From DASUXA01 sp036378155 (GTDB taxonomy: Bacteria; Actinomycetota; Actinomycetes; Mycobacteriales; Micromonosporaceae), in assembly GCA_036378155.1 (NCBI GenBank), contig DASUXA010000077.1:1-38164 (forward strand): DNA of 38,164 nt, written 5' to 3'. The notes below the pieces were generated by a model. It searched no databases and had not been told where the DNA came from. It saw only the letters and a list, made by a program, of their open reading frames with translations. This document shows positions 15,469 to 22,547 of the stretch, in pieces. Numbering within the stretch: position 1 is the first letter of the stretch; each line of letters opens with the position of its first letter. The position numbers and the translations under genes were made by a program.

Positions 15469-17364
15469 CTACTCGACCGTGACCGACTTGGCGAGGTTGC
15501 GCGGCTGGTCCACGTCGTGCCCGCGGGTCGTCGCGATCTCGCACGCGAGCACCTGCAGCGGCACCGTGGTGACCAGGGGCGCCAGCAGCGTCGGGGTACG
15601 CGGCACGTAGATCAGGTGGTCGGCGTACGGCACGACCGCCTCGTCGCCCTCCTCGGCGATCACCACGGTCCGCGCGCCCCGCGCGCGCACCTCCTGGATG
15701 TTGGAGACCACCTTGTCGTGCAGCACGCCCCGACCCAGGGGCGACGGTACGACGCAGACGACCGGGGTGCCCTCGTCGATCAGCGCGATCGGTCCGTGCT
15801 TCAACTCGCCTGCGGCGAAGCCCTCGGCGTGCATGTACGCCAGCTCCTTCAGCTTCAGCGCACCCTCCAGCGCGACCGGGAAGCCCACGTGCCGTCCGAT
15901 GAACAGGACCGATCGCGAGTCGGCGAGCTGCCGGGCGAGTTCGCGCACGGGTTCCATGGTTTCCAGTACCGCGTCGACCTTCGACGGCATGCCCTGCAAC
16001 TGGTTCACCACGGCGGCGACCTCGTCGGCGTACTTGATCCCGCGTACCTGTGCCAGGTGCAGCCCGACCAGGTAGCACGCGACGAGTTGGGTGAGGAACG
16101 CCTTGGTGGAGGCGACCGCGACCTCGGGGCCGGCGTGCGTGTACAGCACCGCGTCGGACTCGCGGGGAATGGTCGATCCGTTGGTGTTGCAGATCGCCAG
16201 TACCCGCGCCTTCTGCTCCTTCGCGTGGCGCAACGCCATCAGGGTGTCCATCGTCTCGCCGGACTGCGAGATCGCCACGACCAGGGTGGACCGGTCCAGG
16301 ACCGGGTCGCGGTACCGGAACTCGCTGGCGAGTTCCACCTCGCACGGGATGCGCGTCCAGTGCTCGATCGCGTACTTCGCGACCATGCCCGCGTGGTACG
16401 CGGTACCGCAGGCGATGATGAACACCTTGTCGACGTCGCGCAGGTCCTGGTCGCTCAGCCGGACCTCGTCGAGGACGATCTCGCCGGACTCGGTGAGTCG
16501 CCCGCGCAGCGTGTCCGCCACCGCCCGGGGCTGTTCCGCGATCTCCTTGAGCATGAAGTGGTCGTAGCCGCCCTTCTCGGCGGCGGAGGCGTCCCAGTCG
16601 ACGTGGTAGCCGCGCCCGTCGACCGGTTGACCGGCGAAGTCGGTGATCTCGACGGAGTCGCGGGTGATCGTGACGACCTGGTCCTGGCCGAGTTCGACGG
16701 CGTCGCGAGTGTGCTGGATGAACGCGGCGACGTCACTGGCGAGGTAGTTGCCCGTCGCGCCGCGCCCAACCACCAGCGGCGAGTTGCGGCGGGCGCCGAC
16801 CACCATGCCGGGCTCCGACGCGTCCACCGCGAGCAGCGTGAACGCGCCCTCCAGCCGGCGGCACACCCGGCGCATCGCTTCGGCGAGGGCGCCGCCCGGC
16901 AGGTGGCCGTCGTGGGACCGCACCGCGGCGAGTTCCGCCGCGAGCAGGTGCGCGACGGTTTCGGTGTCGGTGTCGCTGCGGAATTCCACCCCGTCTGCCT
17001 CGAGGTCGACGCGCAGCTTGGCGAAGTTCTCGATGATCCCGTTGTGGATGACCGCGACCTGCCCGTCCGCCGACAGGTGCGGGTGGGCGTTGCGGTCGTT
17101 CGGCGCCCCGTGGGTGGCCCAGCGGGTGTGACCGATGCCGGTGGTGGCCCCGGCGAGCGCTGACCCGTCGTGGTCACCCATCCGCTCAGCCAGCGCCTTC
17201 TCGAGGTTCGCCAGCTTGCCGGCCCGCTTCTCGGTCAGCAGGCCGTGGTCGACCACGACCGCGATACCCGCGGAGTCGTACCCGCGGTACTCCAGGCGGC
17301 GCAGCCCGTCGAGCACAGTTCCCAGCGCCGGCTCGTCCCCGGCGTAGCCCACGATCCCACACAT
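15469..17364 (-). CDS. glmS: Glutamine-fructose-6-phosphate aminotransferase (isomerizing)
   Basis: First step of UDP-GlcNAc synthesis: fructose-6-phosphate plus glutamine gives glucosamine-6-phosphate. The 631-aa protein has the N-terminal glutaminase domain beginning MCGIVGYAG with Cys2 as nucleophile after Met removal, GIGHTRWATHGAPNDRNAHPH near residues 75-95, a linker, then two SIS domains (ACGTAYHAGMVAKY; SQSGETMDTLMALR; later RHVGFPVALEGALKLKELAY with ELKHGPIALI) and the invariant C-terminal end NLAKSVTVE. A TAGGGT hexamer ends 7 nt before the ATG, and AGGG could double as a ribosome-binding site. No glmS ribozyme is expected or seen. It ends 5 bp from the convergent hydrolase gene. 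Confidence 0.97.
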   Translation of the reverse strand: MCGIVGYAGDEPALGTVLDGLRRLEYRGYDSAGIAVVVDHGLLTEKRAGKLANLEKALAERMGDHDGSALAGATTGIGHTRWATHGAPNDRNAHPHLSADGQVAVIHNGIIENFAKLRVDLEADGVEFRSDTDTETVAHLLAAELAAVRSHDGHLPGGALAEAMRRVCRRLEGAFTLLAVDASEPGMVVGARRNSPLVVGRGATGNYLASDVAAFIQHTRDAVELGQDQVVTITRDSVEITDFAGQPVDGRGYHVDWDASAAEKGGYDHFMLKEIAEQPRAVADTLRGRLTESGEIVLDEVRLSDQDLRDVDKVFIIACGTAYHAGMVAKYAIEHWTRIPCEVELASEFRYRDPVLDRSTLVVAISQSGETMDTLMALRHAKEQKARVLAICNTNGSTIPRESDAVLYTHAGPEVAVASTKAFLTQLVACYLVGLHLAQVRGIKYADEVAAVVNQLQGMPSKVDAVLETMEPVRELARQLADSRSVLFIGRHVGFPVALEGALKLKELAYMHAEGFAAGELKHGPIALIDEGTPVVCVVPSPLGRGVLHDKVVSNIQEVRARGARTVVIAEEGDEAVVPYADHLIYVPRTPTLLAPLVTTVPLQVLACEIATTRGHDVDQPRNLAKSVTVE

Positions 17365-17371
17365 GGCCGGT

Positions 17372-17377
17372 ACCCTA
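17372..17377 (-). promoter_or_regulatory. -10 hexamer for leaderless glmS
   Basis: TAGGGT on the minus strand with 7 nt to the ATG at 17364. The 272-bp gap behind it (17365-17636) also holds an imperfect GCACT/AGTGC hairpin and one A+T-rich patch at 17482-17504. Confidence 0.5.
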
Positions 17378-17636
17378 TCCCAACTTCGCGCACGCGCACT
17401 GTTTGTTTGAGTGCCTTTCGCGCAGACGGTTTGATCGGAACTCCGAAAGTGGCAGCGACCGCACCGGAGGCGACCAGCCGGTTTCGATCATTATCAATAC
17501 AATCGGGTACCCCGCCACGAACGGCAACCGATCACACCCGCCGACCGGAACGGACGACCGACCGGCAGCGCCACGCTGCCGGCGGCACCCGACGCCGATC
17601 CAGCGACGACAGGGACGCGATCAGCGGGCTGACGGA

Positions 17637-18986
17637 TCAGGCAGCCGGGCTGGCGGCGCGTACCGCCGCGGCGATCCGCTCCGCGACGGCGGTAGCCGTC
17701 TCCACGGTCGCGGCTTCGACCATCACCCGCACCAGCGGCTCGGTACCGGACGGCCGCAGCAGCACCCGACCCGACTCGCCGAGTTCCGCCTCGGCGGCCG
17801 ACACCTCCGCGAGCACCGACGGATCGGCGGCTCCAGCGGACCGGTCCGCGACCGGTACGTTCAACAGCACCTGCGGCAACTTCGTCACCACGGCCGCCAG
17901 CTCGGCGAGCGGCGCCCCCGCCGCCGCGACCGTCGCCATCAGGTGCAGCCCGGTGAGCAGCCCGTCCCCGGTGGTAGCGTGCGCGGGCATCACGATGTGC
18001 CCGCTCTGCTCGCCGCCGAGCGCCAACCCGTGCGCGCGCAGCGCCTCCAGCACATACCGGTCGCCGACCCGGGTCTCCAGCATCTCGATGCCGTGCCGCC
18101 GCATGGCGAGCCGCAGACCGAGGTTGCTCATCACGGTGGCGACCAGCGTGTCCCGGGCCAGCTCGCCGCGCTCGCGCATGGCGAGGGCGAGCATCGCCAT
18201 GATCTGGTCGCCGTCGACCTCGTCGCCGTCGCCGGTCACGGCGAGGCAGCGGTCCGCGTCGCCGTCGTGGGCGAGACCGAGATGGGCGTCGTACTCGCGG
18301 ACAGCCGCCTTCACCGGTTCCAGATGCGTCGAACCGCACCCGTCGTTGATGTTCAGCCCGTCGGGCTGGGCGTGGATCGCGATGACCTCGGCGCCCGCCG
18401 CCTCGTACGCGGCGCGGGCGACCGCCGACGCGGCCCCGTTGGCGCAGTCGACGACCACGCGCACCCCGTCCAGCGGGTGCGGAACGGTGGCGACCAGATG
18501 GTCGACGTACATCGAGGCGGCGCCGTCCAACTGCCGGACCCGACCGATCGCCGCGCCGGTCGGTCGCCGCCACGCCGCCGAACTCGTGGTCGCCGACTCG
18601 ATCGCGTCCTCGACGTCGTCCGGCAGTTTGTGACCGCCCGAGGCGAACAGCTTGATCCCGTTGTCCGGCATCGGGTTGTGCGACGCGGACAACATCACAC
18701 CCAGATCGGCGCCGGTCGCGCCGACCAGGTACGCGATCGCCGGGGTGGGCAGCACGCCGGCGTCGAGCACGTCCGCGCCCGCGCTGGCCAGTCCCGCGAT
18801 CACCGCGGCGGACAGCATCTCGCCGGATGCGCGCGGATCGCGTCCGACCACGGCGACCGGCCGGTGCGAGGTGTCCCGCTCGGCGAGCGTGTGCGCGGCC
18901 GCTACCGCCACCGCGAGAGCCAACTCGGGGGTGAGGTCCGCGTTCGCGCGACCCCGTACCCCGTCGGTACCGAACAAACGCCCCAT
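17637..18986 (-). CDS. glmM: Phosphoglucosamine mutase
   Basis: Converts glucosamine-6-phosphate to glucosamine-1-phosphate, the step after GlmS. The 449-aa protein starts MGRLFGTDGVRGRAN, has the phosphoserine loop LSASHNPMPDNGIKLF with Ser102, the metal-binding DGDADR near residue 242, the sugar-binding GGEQSGHIV near 325 and the phosphate-binding RPSGTEPLVRVMVEA near the end. The ATG at 18986 has GAGAGG 7 nt upstream; an in-frame GTG lies 18 bases further out and is less likely. It follows rpsI after an intrinsic terminator, so it probably has its own promoter or depends on read-through. It is 272 bp ahead of glmS. Confidence 0.97.
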   Translation of the reverse strand: MGRLFGTDGVRGRANADLTPELALAVAVAAAHTLAERDTSHRPVAVVGRDPRASGEMLSAAVIAGLASAGADVLDAGVLPTPAIAYLVGATGADLGVMLSASHNPMPDNGIKLFASGGHKLPDDVEDAIESATTSSAAWRRPTGAAIGRVRQLDGAASMYVDHLVATVPHPLDGVRVVVDCANGAASAVARAAYEAAGAEVIAIHAQPDGLNINDGCGSTHLEPVKAAVREYDAHLGLAHDGDADRCLAVTGDGDEVDGDQIMAMLALAMRERGELARDTLVATVMSNLGLRLAMRRHGIEMLETRVGDRYVLEALRAHGLALGGEQSGHIVMPAHATTGDGLLTGLHLMATVAAAGAPLAELAAVVTKLPQVLLNVPVADRSAGAADPSVLAEVSAAEAELGESGRVLLRPSGTEPLVRVMVEAATVETATAVAERIAAAVRAASPAA

Positions 18987-19011
18987 GGCGCCGCCTCTCT
19001 TCACCGGGGCT

Positions 19012-19065
19012 GGAAAAAGCCAGTGGCCGGGCGTCGCCCACGATAGTGGGCGTACCCCCGGCCAC
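19012..19065 (-). terminator. Intrinsic terminator after rpsI
   Basis: Two stacked stems: an outer 9-bp stem (19023-19031 with 19057-19065) and an inner 7-bp stem (19035-19041 with 19046-19052) closed by a GATA tetraloop. On the minus strand it is followed by TGGC and a run of five T. It lies between the rpsI stop and glmM and ends the rplM-rpsI transcript. Confidence 0.8.
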
Positions 19066-19083
19066 GAGGTCAGGCGGGCACGT

Positions 19084-19548
19084 TCAGCGCTTCGAGTACT
19101 GCGGCGCCTTACGGGCCTTCTTCAGACCGTACTTCTTCCGCTCCTTCACCCGCGCGTCACGGGTGAGGAAGCCCGCCTTCTTCAGCGCCGGGCGGTCGTC
19201 GGGGTCGTTGTCGCACAGGGCACGCGCGATCGCGAGCCGCAGCGCGCCGGCCTGGCCGGTGATGCCGCCGCCCCGCAGGTTGGCGATCACGTCGACGGTG
19301 TCCGCCTTGTTCGCGGTCAGCAGCGGCTCCCGCACGACCTGCTGGTGGACCTTGCTCGGGAAGTACGTCTCAAGGTCGCGGCCGTTCAGGACGAACTTGC
19401 CGGTACCGGGGACCAGGCGCACCCGGACGATGGCTTCCTTGCGCCGACCCACGGTCTGGATGGGTCGGTCGCCCCGCGCCCGGTGAGGGGTCGCCGGGGT
19501 CTCCACGGCCGTCGCGACCGCGGCCGGGGTCGGGATGGTGCTCTCCAT
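19084..19548 (-). CDS. rpsI: 30S ribosomal protein S9
   Basis: Component of the small ribosomal subunit; its C-terminal tail reaches the P-site tRNA. The family core begins QTVGRRKEAIVRVRLVPGTGK, continues VLNGRDLETYFP and LRGGGITGQAGALRLAIARAL, and ends with the invariant KKARKAPQYSKR. The ATG at 19548 has GAAGGAAG just upstream. A GTG at 19572 that overlaps the rplM stop (GTGA) is the alternative start and would add 8 residues. Either way there is an N-terminal extension of about 30 residues before the core, which is normal for actinobacteria. Confidence 0.97.
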   Translation of the reverse strand: MESTIPTPAAVATAVETPATPHRARGDRPIQTVGRRKEAIVRVRLVPGTGKFVLNGRDLETYFPSKVHQQVVREPLLTANKADTVDVIANLRGGGITGQAGALRLAIARALCDNDPDDRPALKKAGFLTRDARVKERKKYGLKKARKAPQYSKR

Positions 19549-19568
19549 GCTGCTTCCTTCGCCCGCGC

Positions 19569-20012
19569 TCACTGCGCGATCTGCTTGATCTCGAACGGCT
19601 GTGGCTTCTGGGCCGCGTGCGGGTGCTCAGGACCCGCGTACACCTTCAGCTTCTTCAGCAGCTGCCGGCCGAGCTTGTTGTGCGGGAGCATGCCCTTGAC
19701 GGCCAGCTCGATCGCGCGCTCAGGGCGCTTGGTCAGCAGCTCCTCGTACCCGACGCGCTTGAGCCCGCCCGGGTAACCGGAGTGCCGGTACGCGACCTTG
19801 GTCTGTCGCTTGTTTCCGGTCAGCGCCACCTTGCCGGCGTTGATGACGATCACGAAGTCGCCGGTGTCGACGTGCGGCGCGAAAGTCGGCTTGTGCTTGC
19901 CGCGCAGCAGCGTGGCGGCGTGGGTCGCCAGGCGGCCCAGCACGACGTCGGATGCGTCGATCACATGCCATTGACGCTCGATCTCACCCGGCTTCGGGCT
20001 GTACGTACGCAC
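19569..20012 (-). CDS. rplM: 50S ribosomal protein L13
   Basis: Early-assembling large-subunit protein. The 147-aa sequence starts VRTYSPKPGEIERQWHVIDASDVVLGRLAT, contains LLRGKHKPTFAPHVDTGDFVIVINAGKVALTG, YRHSGYPGGLK and AVKGMLPHNKLGRQLLKKLKVYAGPEHPHAAQKP, all family hallmarks. The GTG start has AAGG 7-8 nt upstream. It is the first gene of the rplM-rpsI operon. Confidence 0.98.
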   Translation of the reverse strand: MRTYSPKPGEIERQWHVIDASDVVLGRLATHAATLLRGKHKPTFAPHVDTGDFVIVINAGKVALTGNKRQTKVAYRHSGYPGGLKRVGYEELLTKRPERAIELAVKGMLPHNKLGRQLLKKLKVYAGPEHPHAAQKPQPFEIKQIAQ

Positions 20013-20472
20013 AGGTCTACCTTGTCTCGTCGTCGGTCGTTGAGTGCGATCGCGCAGCGGGCCGCGCAAGGGAATTTCGCGTACCCGGCGAGCCGGGACG
20101 CCTAGCTATCGCACAACAGCAGCCAACAATACAAGCTGTCTGCCACGAGGGTCAAAGTGACCTCGCCCAGCCCTCCCGCGGGGGCCCACCCACCCGCGTC
20201 ACCTGCCTCAGCCAAGGAATCACCCACCGGCGTCACCCGCGCCCGGCGCGGGATCGCCCACCATGTGACCTGCTGGTAGCGGGTCGAGTGCTCCGTTCAG
20301 CGGGCCCGGCGCCCGTGTGGTGGAATGTCGGAACCTGAAGATGCGAGCCCCGAAAATTGACGCGTGAGGTCCCACCGCCCGATGAACAGTGTCGTCGCAA
20401 GCCGCCCCGAGCCGTGCCGGACGGGGCACCCGTCCAAACGTCGCAAACGGGCTCGCGGAGCGGTCACCTGAC
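20013..20472. other. Intergenic region between rplM and the RsbW-like gene
   Basis: The left part holds the rplM leader and promoter. The remainder (about 20130-20470) contains no reading frame of convincing composition. A GC-rich inverted patch lies near 20238-20320 (CCCGGCGCGGG type), and a GGAAC followed by A/T-rich bases near 20332-20358 could belong to an ECF-type promoter for the gene at 20473, but this is weak. Confidence 0.5.
20099..20126 (-). promoter_or_regulatory. Candidate rplM-rpsI promoter
   Basis: Minus strand TTGGCT, a 16-nt spacer, then TAGGCG (20104-20099). It leaves a leader of about 80 nt before the GTG. An overlapping alternative is TTGTTG with TAGCTA. Confidence 0.5.
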
Positions 20473-21051
20473 ATGGTCGACCTCGGGCTGGCCCGGCGAC
20501 CCGGTTCCGGCGGGGACGACATCCCCAGCCGGACGTTCGAACAGTCGCGACTGTCGGTGCCGGCGGCCCGGGATTGGGTTCTGAGCTTCGTCTCGGACCT
20601 GTCCCCCGATCTGGTTCAGGTCACCGCGCTACTCGCGTCCGAACTCGTGACCAACGCCGTGCTGTACGGCTGCGGGCGCTTCCAGGTGTCCGTGGAAAGA
20701 AGCCGGGACCAGCACCGCGTGCGGGTCGGCGTGACGGACGCCGGCAAGGGGCAGCCGACCCCGCGCCACCCGGACCGTACCGCCGAGCACGGCCGAGGGT
20801 TGCAGCTGGTCAAGGCGTTGGCGACGGCGTGGGGTGTACGGCGCGGACCCTGCACCAAGACGGTGTGGTTCGAGCTTCGGACGGCCCGCCCGGAGCACCC
20901 GCAGGACCAGCGGACCGACTCGCGCTCCGCGGAGCGCGGGCGAGCGCCGGCCGGCGGTACCACCCGTGCCGACAACGCCACCGCGCCGGCACGCTGGTCG
21001 CGGTGGCGTACCCGCGCTGTGCAACGGCTGCGGGACACCGGTACCCGCTGA
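20473..21051 (+). CDS. RsbW/anti-sigma-like ATP-binding protein (HATPase)
   Basis: A 192-aa protein with a single GHKL ATPase domain and no histidine phosphotransfer domain, of the kind used by serine kinases of sigma-factor partner switching and by many actinobacterial regulators. Visible motifs are the N box SELVTNAVLYG near residues 55-65, the G1 box DAGKGQ near residue 93 and the G2 box EHGRGLQLVKALATAWGV near 110-127. The last 60 residues form a basic, Arg/Thr/Ala-rich tail with no known domain. The ATG at 20473 is chosen; GGAG lies 12 nt before it. An upstream GTG at 20389 would add 28 residues of shadow-like composition. No anti-anti-sigma or sigma gene is adjacent; it is convergent with the conservon operon. 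Confidence 0.8.
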   Translation: MVDLGLARRPGSGGDDIPSRTFEQSRLSVPAARDWVLSFVSDLSPDLVQVTALLASELVTNAVLYGCGRFQVSVERSRDQHRVRVGVTDAGKGQPTPRHPDRTAEHGRGLQLVKALATAWGVRRGPCTKTVWFELRTARPEHPQDQRTDSRSAERGRAPAGGTTRADNATAPARWSRWRTRAVQRLRDTGTR

Positions 21052-21125
21052 CCCACGACCACGCCCCGACACCGGGTAGCGAAGTGCCACCGGTGCCGTC
21101 GCGGCGGTGAGGCAGCCGGTCGGGA

Positions 21126-21743
21126 TCAGACGCGCACGCCGGCGCGGGCGCGCTCCGCTCGCAGCGTCGCCATCGCGTGCTGTACCACGGTGATCAGCAC
21201 TTCCTTGACCGACTCGCGCTGGCGGGCGTCGCACAGGATCAGCGGTACCTCGGGCGCGATCGCCAAGGCTTCGCGCACTTCCTCGATCGCGTACCTCGGC
21301 GCGGAGTCGAAGCAGTTGACACCGACCACGTACGGCAGCCGGCGGTTCTCGAAGAAGTCGATCGGAGCGAAGCTGTCGGTGATCCGGCGCGTGTCGACGA
21401 GTACCGCGGCGCCCAGAGCACCGCGGATCAACTCGTCCCACATGAACCAGAAACGCGTCTGACCCGGCGTACCGAACAGGTACAGGATCAGGTCGTCGGC
21501 CATCGTGATCCGGCCAAAGTCCATGGCCACGGTGGTCGTCTGCTTGCCCGGTACCTTTGACGGATCGTCGATGCCGACCCCGGCCGCGGTCAGCACGGCC
21601 TCGGTGGTCAGCGGCGTGATCTCGGAGACCGCGCCGACCATCGTGGTCTTACCCACGCCGAAGCCTCCGGCGATCACGATCTTCGCCGACGTGATCCTGC
21701 CGGCGGGCGACAGGCGGGTCGCGTCAGAGCCTGCGAAGTCCAC
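21126..21743 (-). CDS. cvnD: Conservon GTPase CvnD-like
   Basis: A Ras-superfamily-like small GTPase of the actinobacterial conservon type, expected to bind GTP at the membrane with the upstream sensor complex. The 205-aa sequence has P-loop GGFGVGKTT near residues 26-34, the switch II segment LFGTPGQTRFWFMW near 92-105 (the family has GTPGQ where Ras has DTAGQ), and VGVNCFDSAPRY near 147 in place of NKxD. The GTG at 21743 overlaps the end of cvnC by 20 bp, the usual arrangement. Last gene of the four-gene operon. Confidence 0.9.
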   Translation of the reverse strand: MDFAGSDATRLSPAGRITSAKIVIAGGFGVGKTTMVGAVSEITPLTTEAVLTAAGVGIDDPSKVPGKQTTTVAMDFGRITMADDLILYLFGTPGQTRFWFMWDELIRGALGAAVLVDTRRITDSFAPIDFFENRRLPYVVGVNCFDSAPRYAIEEVREALAIAPEVPLILCDARQRESVKEVLITVVQHAMATLRAERARAGVRV

Positions 21744-22086
21744 TGAGCACCCTTTCCAGCAGTTCCATGCGGTCGTCGTCGTTCTGTTCGAACAGCGGTT
21801 CGTGCAGGGCGAGGAGCCCATCGGCGACCATATCGCCGACCAGGACCCGAGCCACGCCCAGCGGGAGTTGGGTATGGGCGGAGATCTCCGCGAGTGACTG
21901 CGCGCGACCGTCGCAGAGGTTCGCGATGATCTGCTTGTCCCGCCCGAAGAAGGCGGCTTCCTGCTGCCCGCGCGGGCTGGTCAGCAGTACCGCTTCGATA
22001 GCGATGTCCTGCCGGGGTTCGGTTCGCCCACGGGTCACCGCGTACGGACGCACCAGAGCGCCCCGAGGATCGTTGTTCGACCTCAC
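21724..22086 (-). CDS. cvnC: Conservon DUF742 protein CvnC-like
   Basis: A 120-aa DUF742 protein: it starts near ALVRPYAVTRGRTEPRQDIAIE, contains SLAEISAHTQLPLGVARVLVGDMVADGLLALH (winged-helix-like) and ends ERVLSGLRRL. It is the usual third component of conservons, with a DNA-binding-like fold whose role is not settled. The GTG start has GAGG 5 nt upstream. Confidence 0.92.
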   Translation of the reverse strand: MRSNNDPRGALVRPYAVTRGRTEPRQDIAIEAVLLTSPRGQQEAAFFGRDKQIIANLCDGRAQSLAEISAHTQLPLGVARVLVGDMVADGLLALHEPLFEQNDDDRMELLERVLSGLRRL

Positions 22087-22130
22087 AGCAACCTCACCCC
22101 CTCCTCCACTCGGTCCGGCAGTGCACCTGG

Positions 22131-22547
22131 TCAGTGCTGCTGCGCCACGGCTTGTCGGGGCAGCGGTACGAGTGCCGCACCGACCCGCTCGACGAGCAGC
22201 GCCATTTCGTAACCCACCTGGCCCACGTCACAGTTGCGCGCGGCGAGTACCGCCAGCGACGAGCCGTCACTGATGGACATCAGGAACAGATAGCCGCTGT
22301 CCATCTCGACGATGGTCTGCAGCACTCGACCGCCGTTGAAGTACCTGGCGGTGCCGTCGGTGAGGCTCACCGTTCCGGCGGCGATGGCCGCGAGCTGCTC
22401 GGCGCGGTCCGGCGGCAGGTCCCGCGAGGACGCGAGGAGCAGACCATCTGCTGAAATGGCGACCGCATGCGCGATCCCGGGAACGTGGTCCACGAAATTG
22501 GTCAGCAGCCAGCTCATGTTCTGCATGGCGCCGGTACTCATGGTCAT
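22131..22547 (-). CDS. cvnB: Conservon roadblock/LC7 protein CvnB-like
   Basis: A 138-aa protein of the roadblock/LC7 (MglB-like) family: MSWLLTNFVDHVPGIAHAVAISADGLLLASS at the front, then DRAEQLAAIAAGTVSLTDGTARYFNGG and a C-terminal VGQVGYEMALLVERVG. Such dimers bind and modulate the small GTPase; here the partner would be the CvnD homologue. The ATG overlaps the stop of the sensor gene (ATGA). Confidence 0.93.
   Translation of the reverse strand: MTMSTGAMQNMSWLLTNFVDHVPGIAHAVAISADGLLLASSRDLPPDRAEQLAAIAAGTVSLTDGTARYFNGGRVLQTIVEMDSGYLFLMSISDGSSLAVLAARNCDVGQVGYEMALLVERVGAALVPLPRQAVAQQH

Noticed and set aside
17365..17636. glmS ribozyme or a hidden gene between glmM and glmS
   Set aside because: No glmS ribozyme core recognised, none expected in this group, and the frames have poor composition. 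A coaA gene, found near here in some actinobacteria, is not present.
19569..20069. Longer rplM starting 19 codons upstream
   Set aside because: The added residues are Arg/Thr-rich and unlike L13. The GTG at 20012 has a ribosome-binding site and gives the family N-terminus.
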